A stretch of 64,000 nt of DNA from Rhodocyclaceae bacterium (GCA_030681195.1 JAUXXJ010000008.1:290719-354718), one strand, 5' to 3'. Shown: positions 24,342 to 34,542, counted from the first letter of the stretch. Notes: generated by a model not told the origin, from the sequence alone. Translations and numbers: made by a program.

Positions 24342-26500
24342 TATCCGAGGTAGGCGGTGATATCCACCTCGTCAATCTGCTCGGGCATCAGGTATTTTTC
24401 GGCATAGTCCCGGTAAATCCCCGAGCTCAGGAACAGGTCGAACAGATCGGGATCAATGTGCTTGTCCTTCTTGAAGAAGGACAGGATTTTGATTGATTCC
24501 GAGAGGGTCTTGATTTGTTTATAGGGCCGATCTGGCGCGGTCAGTGCCTCGAAGACGTCGGCAATCGCCATGATGCGCATCGGCACCGTGAGCTCGGCAC
24601 CGGCTAGCCTGCGTGGATAACCGGTACCGATCAGGGTCTCGTGGTGGGTGCCCGCATACTCCGGGATGCGGCGCATATTCTTCGGCAGGGGCAACTGTTC
24701 GAGCATGATGATGCTCTGCATGACATGCTCGTTGATCTTGAAGCGTTCTTCCTCGGTCAGGGTGCCGCGACTGATGCTGAGGTTGTAAATCTCGCCGTAG
24801 TTGTAGAGGTTTTCTGGCACATTGACCTTGAAGCCCCATTTCGGATCGACACTGCGCAAATCGGTACGGGGGATGACGTGGTGTGGCTTGTCGGCCAGCA
24901 GATGCTCGGTGAACGGCAGAATTTCCGGTTCGCCTGTGTAACGCTTCAGTTCGGTGGTGACCAGTCCGAGCCGGTCGTTGAAATTGCGTTGCCAGGTCTG
25001 CTCGGCAATGTGCTTGAGCCGTTCGATCTTCTCCGGCGCCATGAATTCACCACCAAGATTGCACTCGGCGACGAAGGCGAAGTCGTCCGTCAGTTGCGCC
25101 TTGCGCGCTGCGTAGTGTGCCTGTGCGGCAGCCGGGTCGGACCCTGTGGCGATGGCCTCCAGTTGCTGGATGCGGGCATCGCGCAGGAGGACTTCGAAGC
25201 GCATGCGCACCTCATGGATGCGGTTGTAGATGGTCTCTAGCTTGCTTGCCTTGTCTACCACGTATTCCGGGCTGGTGACCTTGCCGCAGTCGTGTAGCCA
25301 TGCGCCCACGCGAAATTCTCGCCATTCGTCATCGGTACTAAAACTGAAGTCCGAGAGCGGGCCCGTGGAGACTTCGCTGGCGGTGCGGGCGAGCATCATG
25401 GCCAGTTCCGGGACGCGCTCGCAGTGACCGCCCGTGTAGCGACTCTTGGTGTCGATGGCGCCGGCAATCAGCTTGATCATGGCGTCCAGCAGGTTTTGCT
25501 GGGCCTCGATCAACTGATGGTTGTCGAGTGCTACGCCGGCCTGGGCGGCCATGGCGGTGATGAAGCGTTCGAGATCGGCGGGGAAGGGGATGACGCGTCC
25601 CGTTTCGGGGTCCAGTGCATTGAGAAACTGGAGGACGCCGATGACTTCGCCTTCGCGCGGACTTAAGGGAACAGCAAGCATCGACACGGTGCGGTAGCCG
25701 GTTTCGGCATCCATGCGTTTGGCGCCGGAAACGTCGAATTTTGTTTCGGCATAGACGTCGGCCACGACGACGGGTTTGTTGTGCAATGCGCACCAGGTCG
25801 CCATGTAGCGCTCAACCGGTTTGCCTGTTTCGTCATAGAGTGGGATCTCGTGGGACGGCAGTTCATTGCTGTTGGTAATCTGGGCAAAGCGCAGGGTTTT
25901 GTGGTCCGTCACCATGTACAGCGTACCGGCATCGCAATTGAGCAAATTCTTGCCAGTGATCAGGATCTTGCGTAGCAGCGCCATGCGGTCGCGCTCGCGG
26001 CCGAGGTCGAGCCCGGTATCGATCAGATTTTCCAGCTTCCCCTGCGCGGCGACGAGATCCCGCGTGCGCTGTTTCACGACGAGGTCCAGATCATCCGAGA
26101 AATGCTTGAGCCGCAAATGCGTTTTTACCCGGGCCTGCAGGATCGGCGGGCTGACCGGTTTGCTGATGTAATCGACCGCCCCGAGTGAAAAGCCCTCGGC
26201 CTCGTCGGCGATTTCCGTTTTGGAGGTGACGAAGATAACGGGTATTCCGGCTGTCGCCGGATTGGCCTTGAGGCGGCGACACACCTCGTGACCATCCATT
26301 TCCGGCATCACGATATCGAGCAGAATCAGATCGGGGTGTGGCTCCGCTGTGGCGATACGCAGGGCCTTCTCACCATTGTTGGCATACTTTACGTGGTAAC
26401 TGCCCTCAAGCAGATCACCGAGCAAGGTGAGGTTCTGAGGTACGTCATCGACGACCAAAATAGTCGACATGCGTGTCATGTCGTGCTCGTGGTTTTGCAT
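24341..26500 (-). CDS. Response regulator with GAF and HD-GYP-type output
   Basis: A 719-residue protein: receiver domain (residues 11-130, phospho-acceptor D62 in LLDIVMPEMDG), GAF domain (about 165-325) and an HD-GYP phosphodiesterase-like domain (about 335-710). The HD is at 403-404 (HDCGK) and the signature at 619-629 is HHETLIGTGYP, where the usual Asp before the glycine is Ile. The stretch between HD and the next conserved His (591) is about 125 residues longer than in standard HD-GYP domains. Likely c-di-GMP breakdown or binding. The ATG at 26500 follows GGAGACA. Adjacent to, and divergent from, the GspE-like gene. Confidence 0.87.
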   Translation of the reverse strand: MQNHEHDMTRMSTILVVDDVPQNLTLLGDLLEGSYHVKYANNGEKALRIATAEPHPDLILLDIVMPEMDGHEVCRRLKANPATAGIPVIFVTSKTEIADEAEGFSLGAVDYISKPVSPPILQARVKTHLRLKHFSDDLDLVVKQRTRDLVAAQGKLENLIDTGLDLGRERDRMALLRKILITGKNLLNCDAGTLYMVTDHKTLRFAQITNSNELPSHEIPLYDETGKPVERYMATWCALHNKPVVVADVYAETKFDVSGAKRMDAETGYRTVSMLAVPLSPREGEVIGVLQFLNALDPETGRVIPFPADLERFITAMAAQAGVALDNHQLIEAQQNLLDAMIKLIAGAIDTKSRYTGGHCERVPELAMMLARTASEVSTGPLSDFSFSTDDEWREFRVGAWLHDCGKVTSPEYVVDKASKLETIYNRIHEVRMRFEVLLRDARIQQLEAIATGSDPAAAQAHYAARKAQLTDDFAFVAECNLGGEFMAPEKIERLKHIAEQTWQRNFNDRLGLVTTELKRYTGEPEILPFTEHLLADKPHHVIPRTDLRSVDPKWGFKVNVPENLYNYGEIYNLSISRGTLTEEERFKINEHVMQSIIMLEQLPLPKNMRRIPEYAGTHHETLIGTGYPRRLAGAELTVPMRIMAIADVFEALTAPDRPYKQIKTLSESIKILSFFKKDKHIDPDLFDLFLSSGIYRDYAEKYLMPEQIDEVDITAYLG

Positions 26501-26586
26501 TGCCTGTCTCCGATATTCCGCAACAAGTCAGGAGTGTATGTTTCCAACAAGCATAAAACAACCATGAGGCGGTATAGTCGCGTTTC

Positions 26587-28395
26587 ATGAACGCAAAAAC
26601 CGACAAGCCGGCCGAGCATCGCCTGACCCTGCAAGAGGTGATTGATGCCCTGATCGAGTCAGGACGCGTCCCCAAGGCGGAGGCCGAGGTCTTTCGTCAG
26701 GACCGCCGTTACTACCGCGGTTCGGCGCACCCGCTGACAGTAATTGCCGAGCAGCGCTGGAAAACACCCGGGCCGCCACACAAGCTGCTCGACCTCGATA
26801 TCCTGACCGAGTGGCTGGCCGAATGGTCGGGGTTGCCTTACTACCATATCGATCCGCTCAAGGTGAATCTGTCCGCCGTCACGGATGTGATGAGCAGCAA
26901 CTACGCGACGCGCTTTCGTATCCTGCCCGTCGAGACAAGGACAACAGAGGTAACGATCGCCACTGCGGAACCCTTCATTCGCAGTTGGGAGGCCGAACTC
27001 AAGCCGATCCTGAAGAAGGATATCCGCCTCGTCATCGCCAACCCCGAGGACATTGCCCGCTATCAGGTCGAGTTCTACAACATGGCGAAGTCTATCAAGG
27101 GTGCGATGAAGCGCGGCGATATCGCCGGCACGGGCATCGCGAACTTCGAACAGATGGTCGAGTTGGGCAAGGCCAAGGGCACGCTCGATGCCAATGATCA
27201 GCATGTGGTGCGCATCGTCGATTGGCTGTGGCAGTACGCCTTCGAGCAGCGCGCCTCCGACATCCACATCGAGCCGCGTCGCGACATGGGGCTGGTGCGC
27301 TTCCGCATCGACGGCGTGCTGCATCAGGTCTATCAGATTCCCACGCCGGTGCTGAATGCGATGACCAGCCGCATCAAGATTCTCGGGCGCATGGATGTGG
27401 TCGAGAAGCGCCGTCCGCAGGATGGCCGCATCAAGACGCGCTCACCCGACGGGCAGGAAATTGAATTGCGTTTGTCCACATTGCCGACTGCCTTTGGTGA
27501 AAAGTTGGTGATGCGTATCTTCGACCCCGAAGTGCTGGTGCGCGACTTTGCCGACCTCGGTTTTTCCACCGAGGATACCGAACGCTGGGAGGGCATGACG
27601 GCCAAGCCGAACGGCATCATCCTCGTCACCGGCCCCACCGGCTCCGGCAAAACGACCACGCTGTATTCGACCCTCAAGCAGTTGGCCACCAATGAGGTGA
27701 ATGTTTGCACGCTCGAAGACCCGATCGAGATGATCGAGCCGGCTTTCAATCAGGTGCAGATGCAGTCTGACATCGGGATGACTTTTGCCGCCGGCATTCG
27801 TGCCTTGATGCGTCAGGATCCGGACATCATCATGGTCGGCGAGATTCGCGACATTGAAACGGCTGAGATGGCCATTCAGGCGGCGCTGACCGGCCACCTC
27901 GTGTTGTCGACACTCCACACCAACGATGCGCCGACGGCCATTACGCGTCTGCTCGATCTTGGCGTGCCGCCCTACCTGCTGCAATCTACCGTGCTGGGCG
28001 TGATGGCGCAGCGATTGGTGCGCACGCTGTGCCCGCATTGCAAACAGGCGGGTGGTTTGCGCGCCGAGGACGAAATCATCTGGCAAGGCCTCGTGGCGCC
28101 ATGGAAGTCCAAGAAACCCGAGCAGCTTTACCATCCGGTCGGCTGTCTCGAATGCCGTATGACTGGCTATATGGGCCGCGTCGGCATCTACGAAATCATG
28201 CCGATGGTGCAGGAACTTAAATCCATGGTGACCGCGCATACCGATCTGGTGCAACTGCGCGAACGCGCCTTCAAGACCGGCATGCAACCCTTGCGTATCT
28301 CGGGCGCGCGCAAGGTTGCGGCTGGATTGACCACCATGGAAGAAGTGCTGAAAGTCGCCCCGCCGCTACAGGAACTCTCGAAGCCGGTTCAGTAG
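26587..28395 (+). CDS. GspE/PilB-family secretion or pilus ATPase
   Basis: A 602-residue hexameric ATPase that would power a type II secretion system or type IV pilus. It has an N-terminal GspE_N-like region, Walker A GPTGSGKT (349-356), an Asp box and Walker B around QDPDIIMVGEIRD, and a tetracysteine zinc element (CPHC ... CLEC) before the C-terminus, as in PilB/GspE. No other pilus or secretion gene is adjacent, so it is an orphan whose system cannot be named. Its end overlaps the convergent FecR-domain gene by 7 bp. Confidence 0.88.
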   Translation: MNAKTDKPAEHRLTLQEVIDALIESGRVPKAEAEVFRQDRRYYRGSAHPLTVIAEQRWKTPGPPHKLLDLDILTEWLAEWSGLPYYHIDPLKVNLSAVTDVMSSNYATRFRILPVETRTTEVTIATAEPFIRSWEAELKPILKKDIRLVIANPEDIARYQVEFYNMAKSIKGAMKRGDIAGTGIANFEQMVELGKAKGTLDANDQHVVRIVDWLWQYAFEQRASDIHIEPRRDMGLVRFRIDGVLHQVYQIPTPVLNAMTSRIKILGRMDVVEKRRPQDGRIKTRSPDGQEIELRLSTLPTAFGEKLVMRIFDPEVLVRDFADLGFSTEDTERWEGMTAKPNGIILVTGPTGSGKTTTLYSTLKQLATNEVNVCTLEDPIEMIEPAFNQVQMQSDIGMTFAAGIRALMRQDPDIIMVGEIRDIETAEMAIQAALTGHLVLSTLHTNDAPTAITRLLDLGVPPYLLQSTVLGVMAQRLVRTLCPHCKQAGGLRAEDEIIWQGLVAPWKSKKPEQLYHPVGCLECRMTGYMGRVGIYEIMPMVQELKSMVTAHTDLVQLRERAFKTGMQPLRISGARKVAAGLTTMEEVLKVAPPLQELSKPVQ

Positions 28396-29057
28396 CGCTT
28401 TTCAGTCTGGCCGTAGAACGGCGGCCAGCGGCCGACGAGGTTTTCCAGCAGGATCAGTTCGGCGTCGGTGTGGTTGATGATGTGGGCGGTGACCATCATC
28501 GAGGGCATCTTCATGTCATCTGAAATCCACAGGGGGTGGTCGTGGTGCGAGGTTTTCACGATCTCGCGTTCATGCGGGGCAGCGGAGGGGATGACTTCGG
28601 CTTCGCCGTAGCAGAGGCAGAAGTAGGTGGGTGTTCCCGCGCTTTCCTCGATGTAACACGCCGTGCCTCGGATGCCGATGGTGGCGGTGGAAAACTTCAC
28701 CTGTCGTTCGCCCTTGCTGAACACCGACAGAATGCGACCGTTCAGCACACGCATGAAGTCGGCCATGCTTTTGCCAAAGCTCACGGTGCTGCCGCTGCGT
28801 TGCAGAAAGGCATCCTGGCCAATGACGTAGGTGGCTTCGCCATCTTTGCCGGTGACGACGGTGTCGCCGGGCAGGATTAACTGGCCTTGGCGTGCCGGCT
28901 GGCCGTTCACCGTGACTTGCCCCTTGAGCTTGTGCAAGCCGGGCGGCACCGGATTGTTGCCGGCGGCGAGGGCGCGTTGCAGGAAGCCCATGGCCCCACC
29001 GGCAGAGAGCAGGCCGGCCGCACCGAGTTGCTGCAGGAGTCGGCGACGACGGTTCAT
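28389..29057 (-). CDS. FecR-domain exported protein
   Basis: A 222-residue protein with an N-terminal arginine-rich signal (MNRRRRLLQQLGAAG, then a hydrophobic stretch ending AALAAG-like), possibly a Tat signal. A FecR-type beta-rich domain follows (LILPGDTVVTGKDGEATYVI, GRILSVFSKGERQVKF, IGIRGTACYI). Here it is not linked to a TonB receptor or sigma factor, so it belongs to the stand-alone periplasmic FecR-domain proteins of unknown ligand. The start is at 29057, overlapping DUF1841 by 4 bp; the upstream open frame is rejected because that sequence codes for DUF1841. Confidence 0.8.
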   Translation of the reverse strand: MNRRRRLLQQLGAAGLLSAGGAMGFLQRALAAGNNPVPPGLHKLKGQVTVNGQPARQGQLILPGDTVVTGKDGEATYVIGQDAFLQRSGSTVSFGKSMADFMRVLNGRILSVFSKGERQVKFSTATIGIRGTACYIEESAGTPTYFCLCYGEAEVIPSAAPHEREIVKTSHHDHPLWISDDMKMPSMMVTAHIINHTDAELILLENLVGRWPPFYGQTEKRY

Positions 29058-29482
29058 GATGTTCCTTTCCGACGCACACAATCGAGATACGCGGCGCCAT
29101 CGGGCGGGCGACGATTGCGCTGCGCTTCCCAGAGCATTTCGCCGAGGCATTCCAGCAAGTCATGCAGGGCGGCGTGATGGTCGCCGTCTTGTGAGCGCCG
29201 ACTTTCGAAGGCGGCGCGAATGCCGGGCGGCTGGTCGATCGACAACTGTTCTTCGATGGCCAGGTGCAGCGAGAGATGGAGGAAGGGATTCATGGCGCCA
29301 TCTTCGGGCGTCCAGTCGCGCTGCAGGGCTTCCGGGTGGGCGAGTATCTCGTGATACTCCGGGTGCAGAGCGACGATGTCGGCCGCAATGGTTTCGAGCG
29401 GCGTGGCGGGTATGCCCGCCTGCCGTTTTTGCCAGGCGTCGATGAGAAACTGGCGGGCCTGGTCGCGACTGGGGTTAAACAT
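29054..29482 (-). CDS. DUF1841 family protein
   Basis: A 142-residue cytosolic protein, start MFNPSRDQARQFLIDAW, with the segment MNPFLHLSLHLAIEEQLSID that typifies DUF1841, a proteobacterial family of unknown function often beside nth. It overlaps nth by 8 bp upstream and the FecR gene by 4 bp downstream, so translation is coupled. Residues 93-100 (ESRRSQDG) are encoded by a degenerate copy of the dispersed 24-bp element. Confidence 0.82.
   Translation of the reverse strand: MFNPSRDQARQFLIDAWQKRQAGIPATPLETIAADIVALHPEYHEILAHPEALQRDWTPEDGAMNPFLHLSLHLAIEEQLSIDQPPGIRAAFESRRSQDGDHHAALHDLLECLGEMLWEAQRNRRPPDGAAYLDCVRRKGTS
29183..29206 (+). repeat. Dispersed 24-bp element, copy 5 (inside DUF1841 gene, degenerate)
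   Basis: GCCGTC and AGCGCCGACTTT are intact with five mismatches elsewhere (19 of 24 match). It is read in a third frame compared with the uup and MlaE copies. Confidence 0.5.
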
Positions 29483-30110
29483 GATTTTTCTCCTTGAAAC
29501 CGCACAGATCGCGAATCACGCAGCGCCAGCACTCGGGCTTGCGGGCCTTGCAGACATAGCGGCCATGCAGAATCAGCCAGTGGTGGGCGTGCAGCCGATA
29601 GTCAGCCGGCACGGCCTTCAGTAGTTTCCGTTCGACTTCATTGACATCCTTGCCGGGAGCGAGGCCGGTGCGGTTGCCGAGGCGAAAGATGTGGGTGTCG
29701 ACGGCAATGGTTGGTTCGCCGAACACGACATTGAGGACGACGTTGGCCGTCTTGCGGCCCACGCCCGGTAGTGCTTCGAGGGCGGCGCGATCATGCGGCA
29801 CTTCGCCCCCGTGTTTTTCCAGCAGCAGGCGGGCGGTGGCGAGAACGTTTTTCGCCTTGGTCTTGTAGAGCCCGATGGTCTTGATGGCATCGGCCAGCTT
29901 TTCCTCGCCAAGTGCGGCGATGGCCTGTGGGGTGGGGGCTTTGTCAAACAGCGGTCGGGTGGCGAGGTTAACGCCCTTGTCGGTCGCCTGTGCCGAGAGA
30001 ATCACGGCGACCAATAGCTGAAAGGGTGTGGCGTAGTCGAGTTCGGTTTTCGGTGCCGGGTCGATGGCCGCGAGGCGGCGAAACAGTTCGACGCGGTCGG
30101 CAACTTTCAT
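29475..30110 (-). CDS. nth: Endonuclease III
   Basis: Base-excision-repair DNA glycosylase/AP lyase that removes oxidised pyrimidines. The 211-residue protein has the helix-hairpin-helix (LPGVGRKTANVVLN) with the catalytic Lys in this motif, the catalytic Asp region (VDTHIFRLGNR) and a C-terminal 4Fe-4S cluster ligand set, C-x6-C-x2-C-x5-C (CKARKPECWRCVIRDLC). It lies just after rnfE, the common rnf-nth arrangement. Confidence 0.96.
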   Translation of the reverse strand: MKVADRVELFRRLAAIDPAPKTELDYATPFQLLVAVILSAQATDKGVNLATRPLFDKAPTPQAIAALGEEKLADAIKTIGLYKTKAKNVLATARLLLEKHGGEVPHDRAALEALPGVGRKTANVVLNVVFGEPTIAVDTHIFRLGNRTGLAPGKDVNEVERKLLKAVPADYRLHAHHWLILHGRYVCKARKPECWRCVIRDLCGFKEKNHV

Positions 30111-30114
30111 GGGA

Positions 30115-30792
30115 TCAAATGCTGGCGGCCGCCTGCTGGATCCGCATGCGTGCCTTGGCGCGTTCGTTGGCGCGGTATTCCAGCCAGTTGCGGCCGGCGA
30201 CCATCAGGCCGAGGACGAAGAAGGCACCGGGCGGCAGGATGGCGAGGAGGAAGCCGGGATAGTCATCAGGCAGGATTTGCAGGGCCGTCGCGCCGGGAAT
30301 GATCATCTCGATACCGTCAAACAAGGTGCCCTGGCCGACGAACTCGCGGATCGCACCGAGCAGGCCAATCACCCAGACAAAGCCGACGCCCATCATCACG
30401 CCATCAAAGGCAGAGAGGCCGGCCGGATTCTTCGCGGCAAAGGCTTCAACGCGCGCGAGCACGATACAGTTGGTGACGATCAGCGGAATGAAGATGCCGA
30501 GGACGAGGTAAAGATCGTGCAGGAAGGCGTTGAACAGCAGGTCGACGACGGTGACCAGCGCGGCGATGATGAGGATGAAAATGGGAATGCGGATTTCGTA
30601 GGGAATGAAGCTACGCAGGGCCGATACCGCGAGATTGGACAGCCCCATGACGAGGATGGTGGCGAGCCCAAGGCTGACCGCGTTGACCATGGTGCTGCTG
30701 ACCGCCAGTAGGGGGCATAGCCCGAGCAACTGGGCGAGGATGGCGTTCTGTTTCCACAGGCCATTGTGGGCAATATCGCGATAGATGTTCAT
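30115..30792 (-). CDS. rnfE: Electron transport complex subunit RnfE/RsxE
   Basis: Integral membrane subunit of the Rnf (Rsx) ion-translocating ferredoxin:NAD+ oxidoreductase. A 225-residue polytopic protein whose start (NIYRDIAHNGLWKQNAILAQ) and LLGLCPLLAVSSTMVNAVSL are typical of RnfE. It overlaps rnfG by 4 bp and is followed 4 bp later by nth. Confidence 0.95.
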   Translation of the reverse strand: MNIYRDIAHNGLWKQNAILAQLLGLCPLLAVSSTMVNAVSLGLATILVMGLSNLAVSALRSFIPYEIRIPIFILIIAALVTVVDLLFNAFLHDLYLVLGIFIPLIVTNCIVLARVEAFAAKNPAGLSAFDGVMMGVGFVWVIGLLGAIREFVGQGTLFDGIEMIIPGATALQILPDDYPGFLLAILPPGAFFVLGLMVAGRNWLEYRANERAKARMRIQQAAASI

Positions 30793-31466
30793 GGTGAACT
30801 CTCCTCGAAGCGGGCACCGGCGGGCAAGGCATACAAGGCGGGCGCATACGTATTGGCCCAGGCGAGGGCACGGCCGCTGACCTTGGTGACGGCACGCGCC
30901 GAAATGGTGGCGCCGGTGCGTTGGTCAAACACGCCGCCATCCTTCTTGACGCGCCATTTTTCCTGCGGCACCTCGGCAAAGCCAATCTGGTTGAACTGGG
31001 CAATCCACGGGCTTGCCTTGTTCTTGTCTTTCTTCGGGTCGATGTAATCACCCAGTCCGGGGGTTTCCTTGTGGCCGGTGACGCGGATGGCGGACAGTCG
31101 GCCGTCGGCCTGAACGGCCAGCATCAGGCTGATTTGTCCCGAGTAGCCATCGCCAGCAGCGGCTTCGAGGATCAGGGCGGCGGGCTCGCCCCCCTTGCGG
31201 GCGCGAAAAACACGGGAAGGCTCGAACAGGCCGAGGGCCGGGGTAGCCGGCAACTCGATGGCATCGGCGAGCAAGTCGTTGTCGTAAGCGTCACTTGGCA
31301 ATACCTCGGCGATCAGGCGGCGCTTGGCATCCTGGGCGGTGGCTTCGATGACCGGTCGGGTGAGTTGGTAGGCGCCGGCCATCAAGGCGGTAAACACAAG
31401 CGTAAATAGCAACAGGATGAGGGCCGTCCGGGCGGAGATGCGGACGGCGCTGGCGTCAGTGTTCAT
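30789..31466 (-). CDS. rnfG: Electron transport complex subunit RnfG/RsxG
   Basis: Periplasm-facing Rnf subunit carrying a covalent FMN. A 225-residue protein with one N-terminal membrane helix and the flavinylation motif TGATISARAV (FMN on the Thr of TGAT) near residue 180. The start at 31466 (MNTDASAVRIS) overlaps rnfD by 11 bp; an in-frame ATG at 31484 would lengthen the overlap to 29 bp. Confidence 0.93.
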   Translation of the reverse strand: MNTDASAVRISARTALILLLFTLVFTALMAGAYQLTRPVIEATAQDAKRRLIAEVLPSDAYDNDLLADAIELPATPALGLFEPSRVFRARKGGEPAALILEAAAGDGYSGQISLMLAVQADGRLSAIRVTGHKETPGLGDYIDPKKDKNKASPWIAQFNQIGFAEVPQEKWRVKKDGGVFDQRTGATISARAVTKVSGRALAWANTYAPALYALPAGARFEESSP

Positions 31467-32478
31467 GAGGTGGCTTTCGCGCATGGCCGAACACCTTCGG
31501 CTGGGTGTGCATGTCGATCAGTGGCACGACCAGATTCATCAGCAGGATGGCAAAGGCCATGCCGTCTGGATAGGCGCCAAAGCTGCGGATGATCCAGGTC
31601 AGCAGGGCGGCCCCCGCAGCAAAGATCAACTTGCCAAGTGGCGTGGTGGCGCCGGAAACCGGATCGGTGGCGATAAAGAAGGCGCCGAGCATGGCGCCGC
31701 CGGTGAAGAGGTGGAACTGGGCGCCAGCAAAACGCTCCGGGCTGGCGAGGCTGAAGGCCATGGCGATCAGGCCGAGGGTGGCGATGAAAGCGACGGGGAT
31801 GTGCCATGTGATGATGCGCTGCTGGATCAGCCACAGGCCGCCGAGCAGGTAGCCGGCGGCGATCCATTCCCAGCCGCGTCCGCCGACATTGCCAAAAGCG
31901 GCGTTGGCGCCAAGGATGCCGGCAATCGTGGCGTTTTGCTCAGGATCGCGCAGGATGGTGCGCAAGGCATCCAGCGGCGTGGCCATCACGATGGCATCGA
32001 GTTGGCGGTCGCTACCGAAGATGGCTTGCAGCATCGGCGCGAAGGTGTTGAGTTCTGCCCCTGGCCATTGCGACATCAACTGCGGGTAGGCGACGATCAT
32101 CGCGCAGAAGGCCACCATTGCCGGGTTGAATGGATTCTGGCCCAGGCCACCATACAAATGTTTGGCAATAACGATGGCGATCAGCACCCCCGTGACCATT
32201 AGCCACCAGGGTGCGATGGGCGGGAAGGTCAGGGCCACCAGCCAGGCCGTGACAAGGGCGCTGCCATCGGTGAGGAACAGCATCACCGGCTTGTTGCGCA
32301 ACTTCAGGATGACGGCCTCGGCGACTAGGGCCGTGACCGAGGCCAGCGCGATCTGCACCAGGATGGCTGCGCCGAAAAACCAGACATAGGCGGCAATGCC
32401 GGGCAACAGGGCAACCAACACCTTGAGCATCACGGTGCGCACGCTGGCGGGCTGGAGGACGTGGGGCGAGGTGTGCAT
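31456..32478 (-). CDS. rnfD: Electron transport complex subunit RnfD/RsxD
   Basis: Polytopic Rnf subunit, 340 residues, with a second covalent FMN attached at the conserved Ser-Gly-Ala-Thr motif (VSGATTPLGK). The segments YGGLGQNPFNPAMV and GNVGGRGWEWIAAGYLLGG are typical of RnfD/NqrB proteins. It starts 1 bp inside the rnfC end. Confidence 0.95.
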   Translation of the reverse strand: MHTSPHVLQPASVRTVMLKVLVALLPGIAAYVWFFGAAILVQIALASVTALVAEAVILKLRNKPVMLFLTDGSALVTAWLVALTFPPIAPWWLMVTGVLIAIVIAKHLYGGLGQNPFNPAMVAFCAMIVAYPQLMSQWPGAELNTFAPMLQAIFGSDRQLDAIVMATPLDALRTILRDPEQNATIAGILGANAAFGNVGGRGWEWIAAGYLLGGLWLIQQRIITWHIPVAFIATLGLIAMAFSLASPERFAGAQFHLFTGGAMLGAFFIATDPVSGATTPLGKLIFAAGAALLTWIIRSFGAYPDGMAFAILLMNLVVPLIDMHTQPKVFGHARKPPHEH

Positions 32479-33995
32479 CAGGCGCCTTCCTTGGTGCTTT
32501 CGTTCGATTCTTCAGGATGTGCGCGCGCCTGGGCGGCGGCAATCTTGGCGGTATCTTCCTGCGCCAGCTTGGCCTTGGTTTCAGCCGCCTTGGCGGCGAG
32601 CTTGGCGGCCTTCTCAGCCTTTTCGCGCTCTTCGCGGAACTGGCGGAATTCGTGGCGCTCGCGGGCCTGGTCGGCGGCTACTTTTTCTTTCTCGCGGGCA
32701 CGGATTTCCGACTTGGCAAATCGGTAGTAATCCACTAGCGGAATGCGCGACGGGCAGACGAAGGCGCAGCAGCCGCACTCGATGCAGTCGAACAGGTGGT
32801 ATTCCTGCGTCTTGCCAAAGTTTTTCGAGCGGGCGTACCAGTAAAGCTGGTGCGGTTGCAGCACCACCGGGCATGCCCGGGTGCAGGCGCCACAGCGGAT
32901 GCAGGGCATTTCGGGCGGCGGCGGTGGGAACAGCGCGGGGCTCATGGCCAGCAGGCAGTTGGTGGCCTTGACGACGGGCACGCCGAGATCGGGCAGGGCA
33001 AAGCCCATCATCGGGCCACCCATCACCATGCGGTCGGTGTCTGCCTTGGGTTGGCCGAGCGGCAACAGCGACTCCATCGGCGTGCCGATCAGTACCTCAA
33101 AATTGCCGGGCTGCGCGTAATTGCCGGCGAGGGTGATGATGCGCGAGATCAGCGGTTCGCCGTGCAGCACGGCACGGGCGACGGCGTAGGCCGTGCTGAT
33201 GTTGAAGCATTGCACGCCAAAATCCGGGCCGAGCTTGCCGTAGGGAATCTCGATACCGGTCAGTACGCGGATCAACTGTTTTTCGCCGCCGGCGGGATAG
33301 AGGGTGGGCACGGCAGTGACCTGACAGCTATGGCTGTCGCATTCGCCCAATGCGTTTCGTAGCGCTAGCGCAGCCTCGGGCTTGTTGTCCTCGACACCGA
33401 AAACGATGCGCTTTGCCCCCATCAGCCGGCCAAGAATGCGCGCACCGGCCACAATCTGGTCAGCCCGTTCGCGCATCAGGCGATCATCGCAGGTGATCCA
33501 GGGCTCGCATTCCGCGCCATTGATGATCAGCGTGTCGATACTGGCCTTGGTTTTGACGTGACTCGGGAAGGCGGCACCACCGAGGCCGACGATGCCGGCA
33601 TCACGGATGCGGGTGCGCAGCGCGTCGACTTCTGTCGTGAATGGATCAAGTGGAATGAGGTCGATCCAACGTTCTTCTCCATCCGGTTCGATGATCGCGC
33701 AGGGAGCAGCGAGGCCAGAGGGGTGGGGCAGGGGGCACGACTCGATGGCAAGCACGGTGCCGGAAGTTGGCGCATGCACGGCCGCACCGAAGGGGCCTTC
33801 CGCGCGGCCAATCAACTGACCTTTGAGCACCTTGTCACCCGCCGCGACCTGAATAGTCGCCGGGCCCGTGGCGCTCTGGCGGAACGGCACCACGAGCCGT
33901 TTGGGCAACGGCGCACGCACGATGGGGCTGCCGGACGATGCCTGCTTGTGCGATGCGGGCTTGACGCCACCAGGGAAGCGGAACAGCTCAAGCAT
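32478..33995 (-). CDS. rnfC: Electron transport complex subunit RnfC/RsxC
   Basis: Soluble NADH/FMN-binding Rnf subunit. A 505-residue protein with the Rnf barrel-sandwich start ([12 protein letters not shown]), an NADH-binding region ([19 protein letters not shown]-like [10 protein letters not shown]) and two 4Fe-4S motifs ([26 protein letters not shown]). The tail after residue 440 is a short Ala/Lys/Glu-rich helical extension, as in many proteobacterial RnfC proteins. It overlaps rnfB by 8 bp. Confidence 0.95.
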   Translation of the reverse strand: MLELFRFPGGVKPASHKQASSGSPIVRAPLPKRLVVPFRQSATGPATIQVAAGDKVLKGQLIGRAEGPFGAAVHAPTSGTVLAIESCPLPHPSGLAAPCAIIEPDGEERWIDLIPLDPFTTEVDALRTRIRDAGIVGLGGAAFPSHVKTKASIDTLIINGAECEPWITCDDRLMRERADQIVAGARILGRLMGAKRIVFGVEDNKPEAALALRNALGECDSHSCQVTAVPTLYPAGGEKQLIRVLTGIEIPYGKLGPDFGVQCFNISTAYAVARAVLHGEPLISRIITLAGNYAQPGNFEVLIGTPMESLLPLGQPKADTDRMVMGGPMMGFALPDLGVPVVKATNCLLAMSPALFPPPPPEMPCIRCGACTRACPVVLQPHQLYWYARSKNFGKTQEYHLFDCIECGCCAFVCPSRIPLVDYYRFAKSEIRAREKEKVAADQARERHEFRQFREEREKAEKAAKLAAKAAETKAKLAQEDTAKIAAAQARAHPEESNESTKEGA

Positions 33996-34542
33996 GATGG
34001 GCCTTGATCGCGATCACCGGATATTTCCATTTCCAGGTGTCGATGGTTTCCGGCAGCGGAATCATCAGAATGCAATTCACCGGGCAGGGCGGCAGGCACA
34101 GTTCGCAGCCGGTGCACTGTGCCGCGACGATGGTGTGCATCTGCTTGGCGGCGCCGACGATGGCATCGACCGGACAGGCCTGGATGCACAAGGTGCAGCC
34201 GATGCAGATTTGCTCGTCAATGAAGGCGACGCTCTTGGGTTTTTCGATGCCGTGTTCACCCGAGAGCGGCTTGAATTCGCGACCCAGCAGGTCGGCGAGT
34301 TTGCGGATGCCTTCTTCACCACCGGGCGGGCAGCAGTTGATCTCGGCTTCGCCCTTGGCAACCGCTTCGGCGTAGGGTTTGCAGCCCGGATAGCCGCACT
34401 GGCCGCACTGCGTCTGCGGCAGGATGGCGTCGATCTTTTCGACCAGCGGATCTCCGGCGACCTTGAAGCGGACGGCCGCGTAACCCAGTGCGGCACCAAG
34501 CAGCACGGCGCCGATGGCCATGACGAGGATAGCGGCCAGCAT
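33988..34542 (-). CDS. rnfB: Electron transport complex subunit RnfB/RsxB
   Basis: Ferredoxin-like Rnf subunit that receives electrons. The 184-residue protein has an N-terminal membrane helix, the Cys-rich Fe-S domain ([20 protein letters not shown]) and two 4Fe-4S clusters ([26 protein letters not shown]). It starts immediately after rnfA with no gap. Confidence 0.95.
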   Translation of the reverse strand: MLAAILVMAIGAVLLGAALGYAAVRFKVAGDPLVEKIDAILPQTQCGQCGYPGCKPYAEAVAKGEAEINCCPPGGEEGIRKLADLLGREFKPLSGEHGIEKPKSVAFIDEQICIGCTLCIQACPVDAIVGAAKQMHTIVAAQCTGCELCLPPCPVNCILMIPLPETIDTWKWKYPVIAIKAHHA

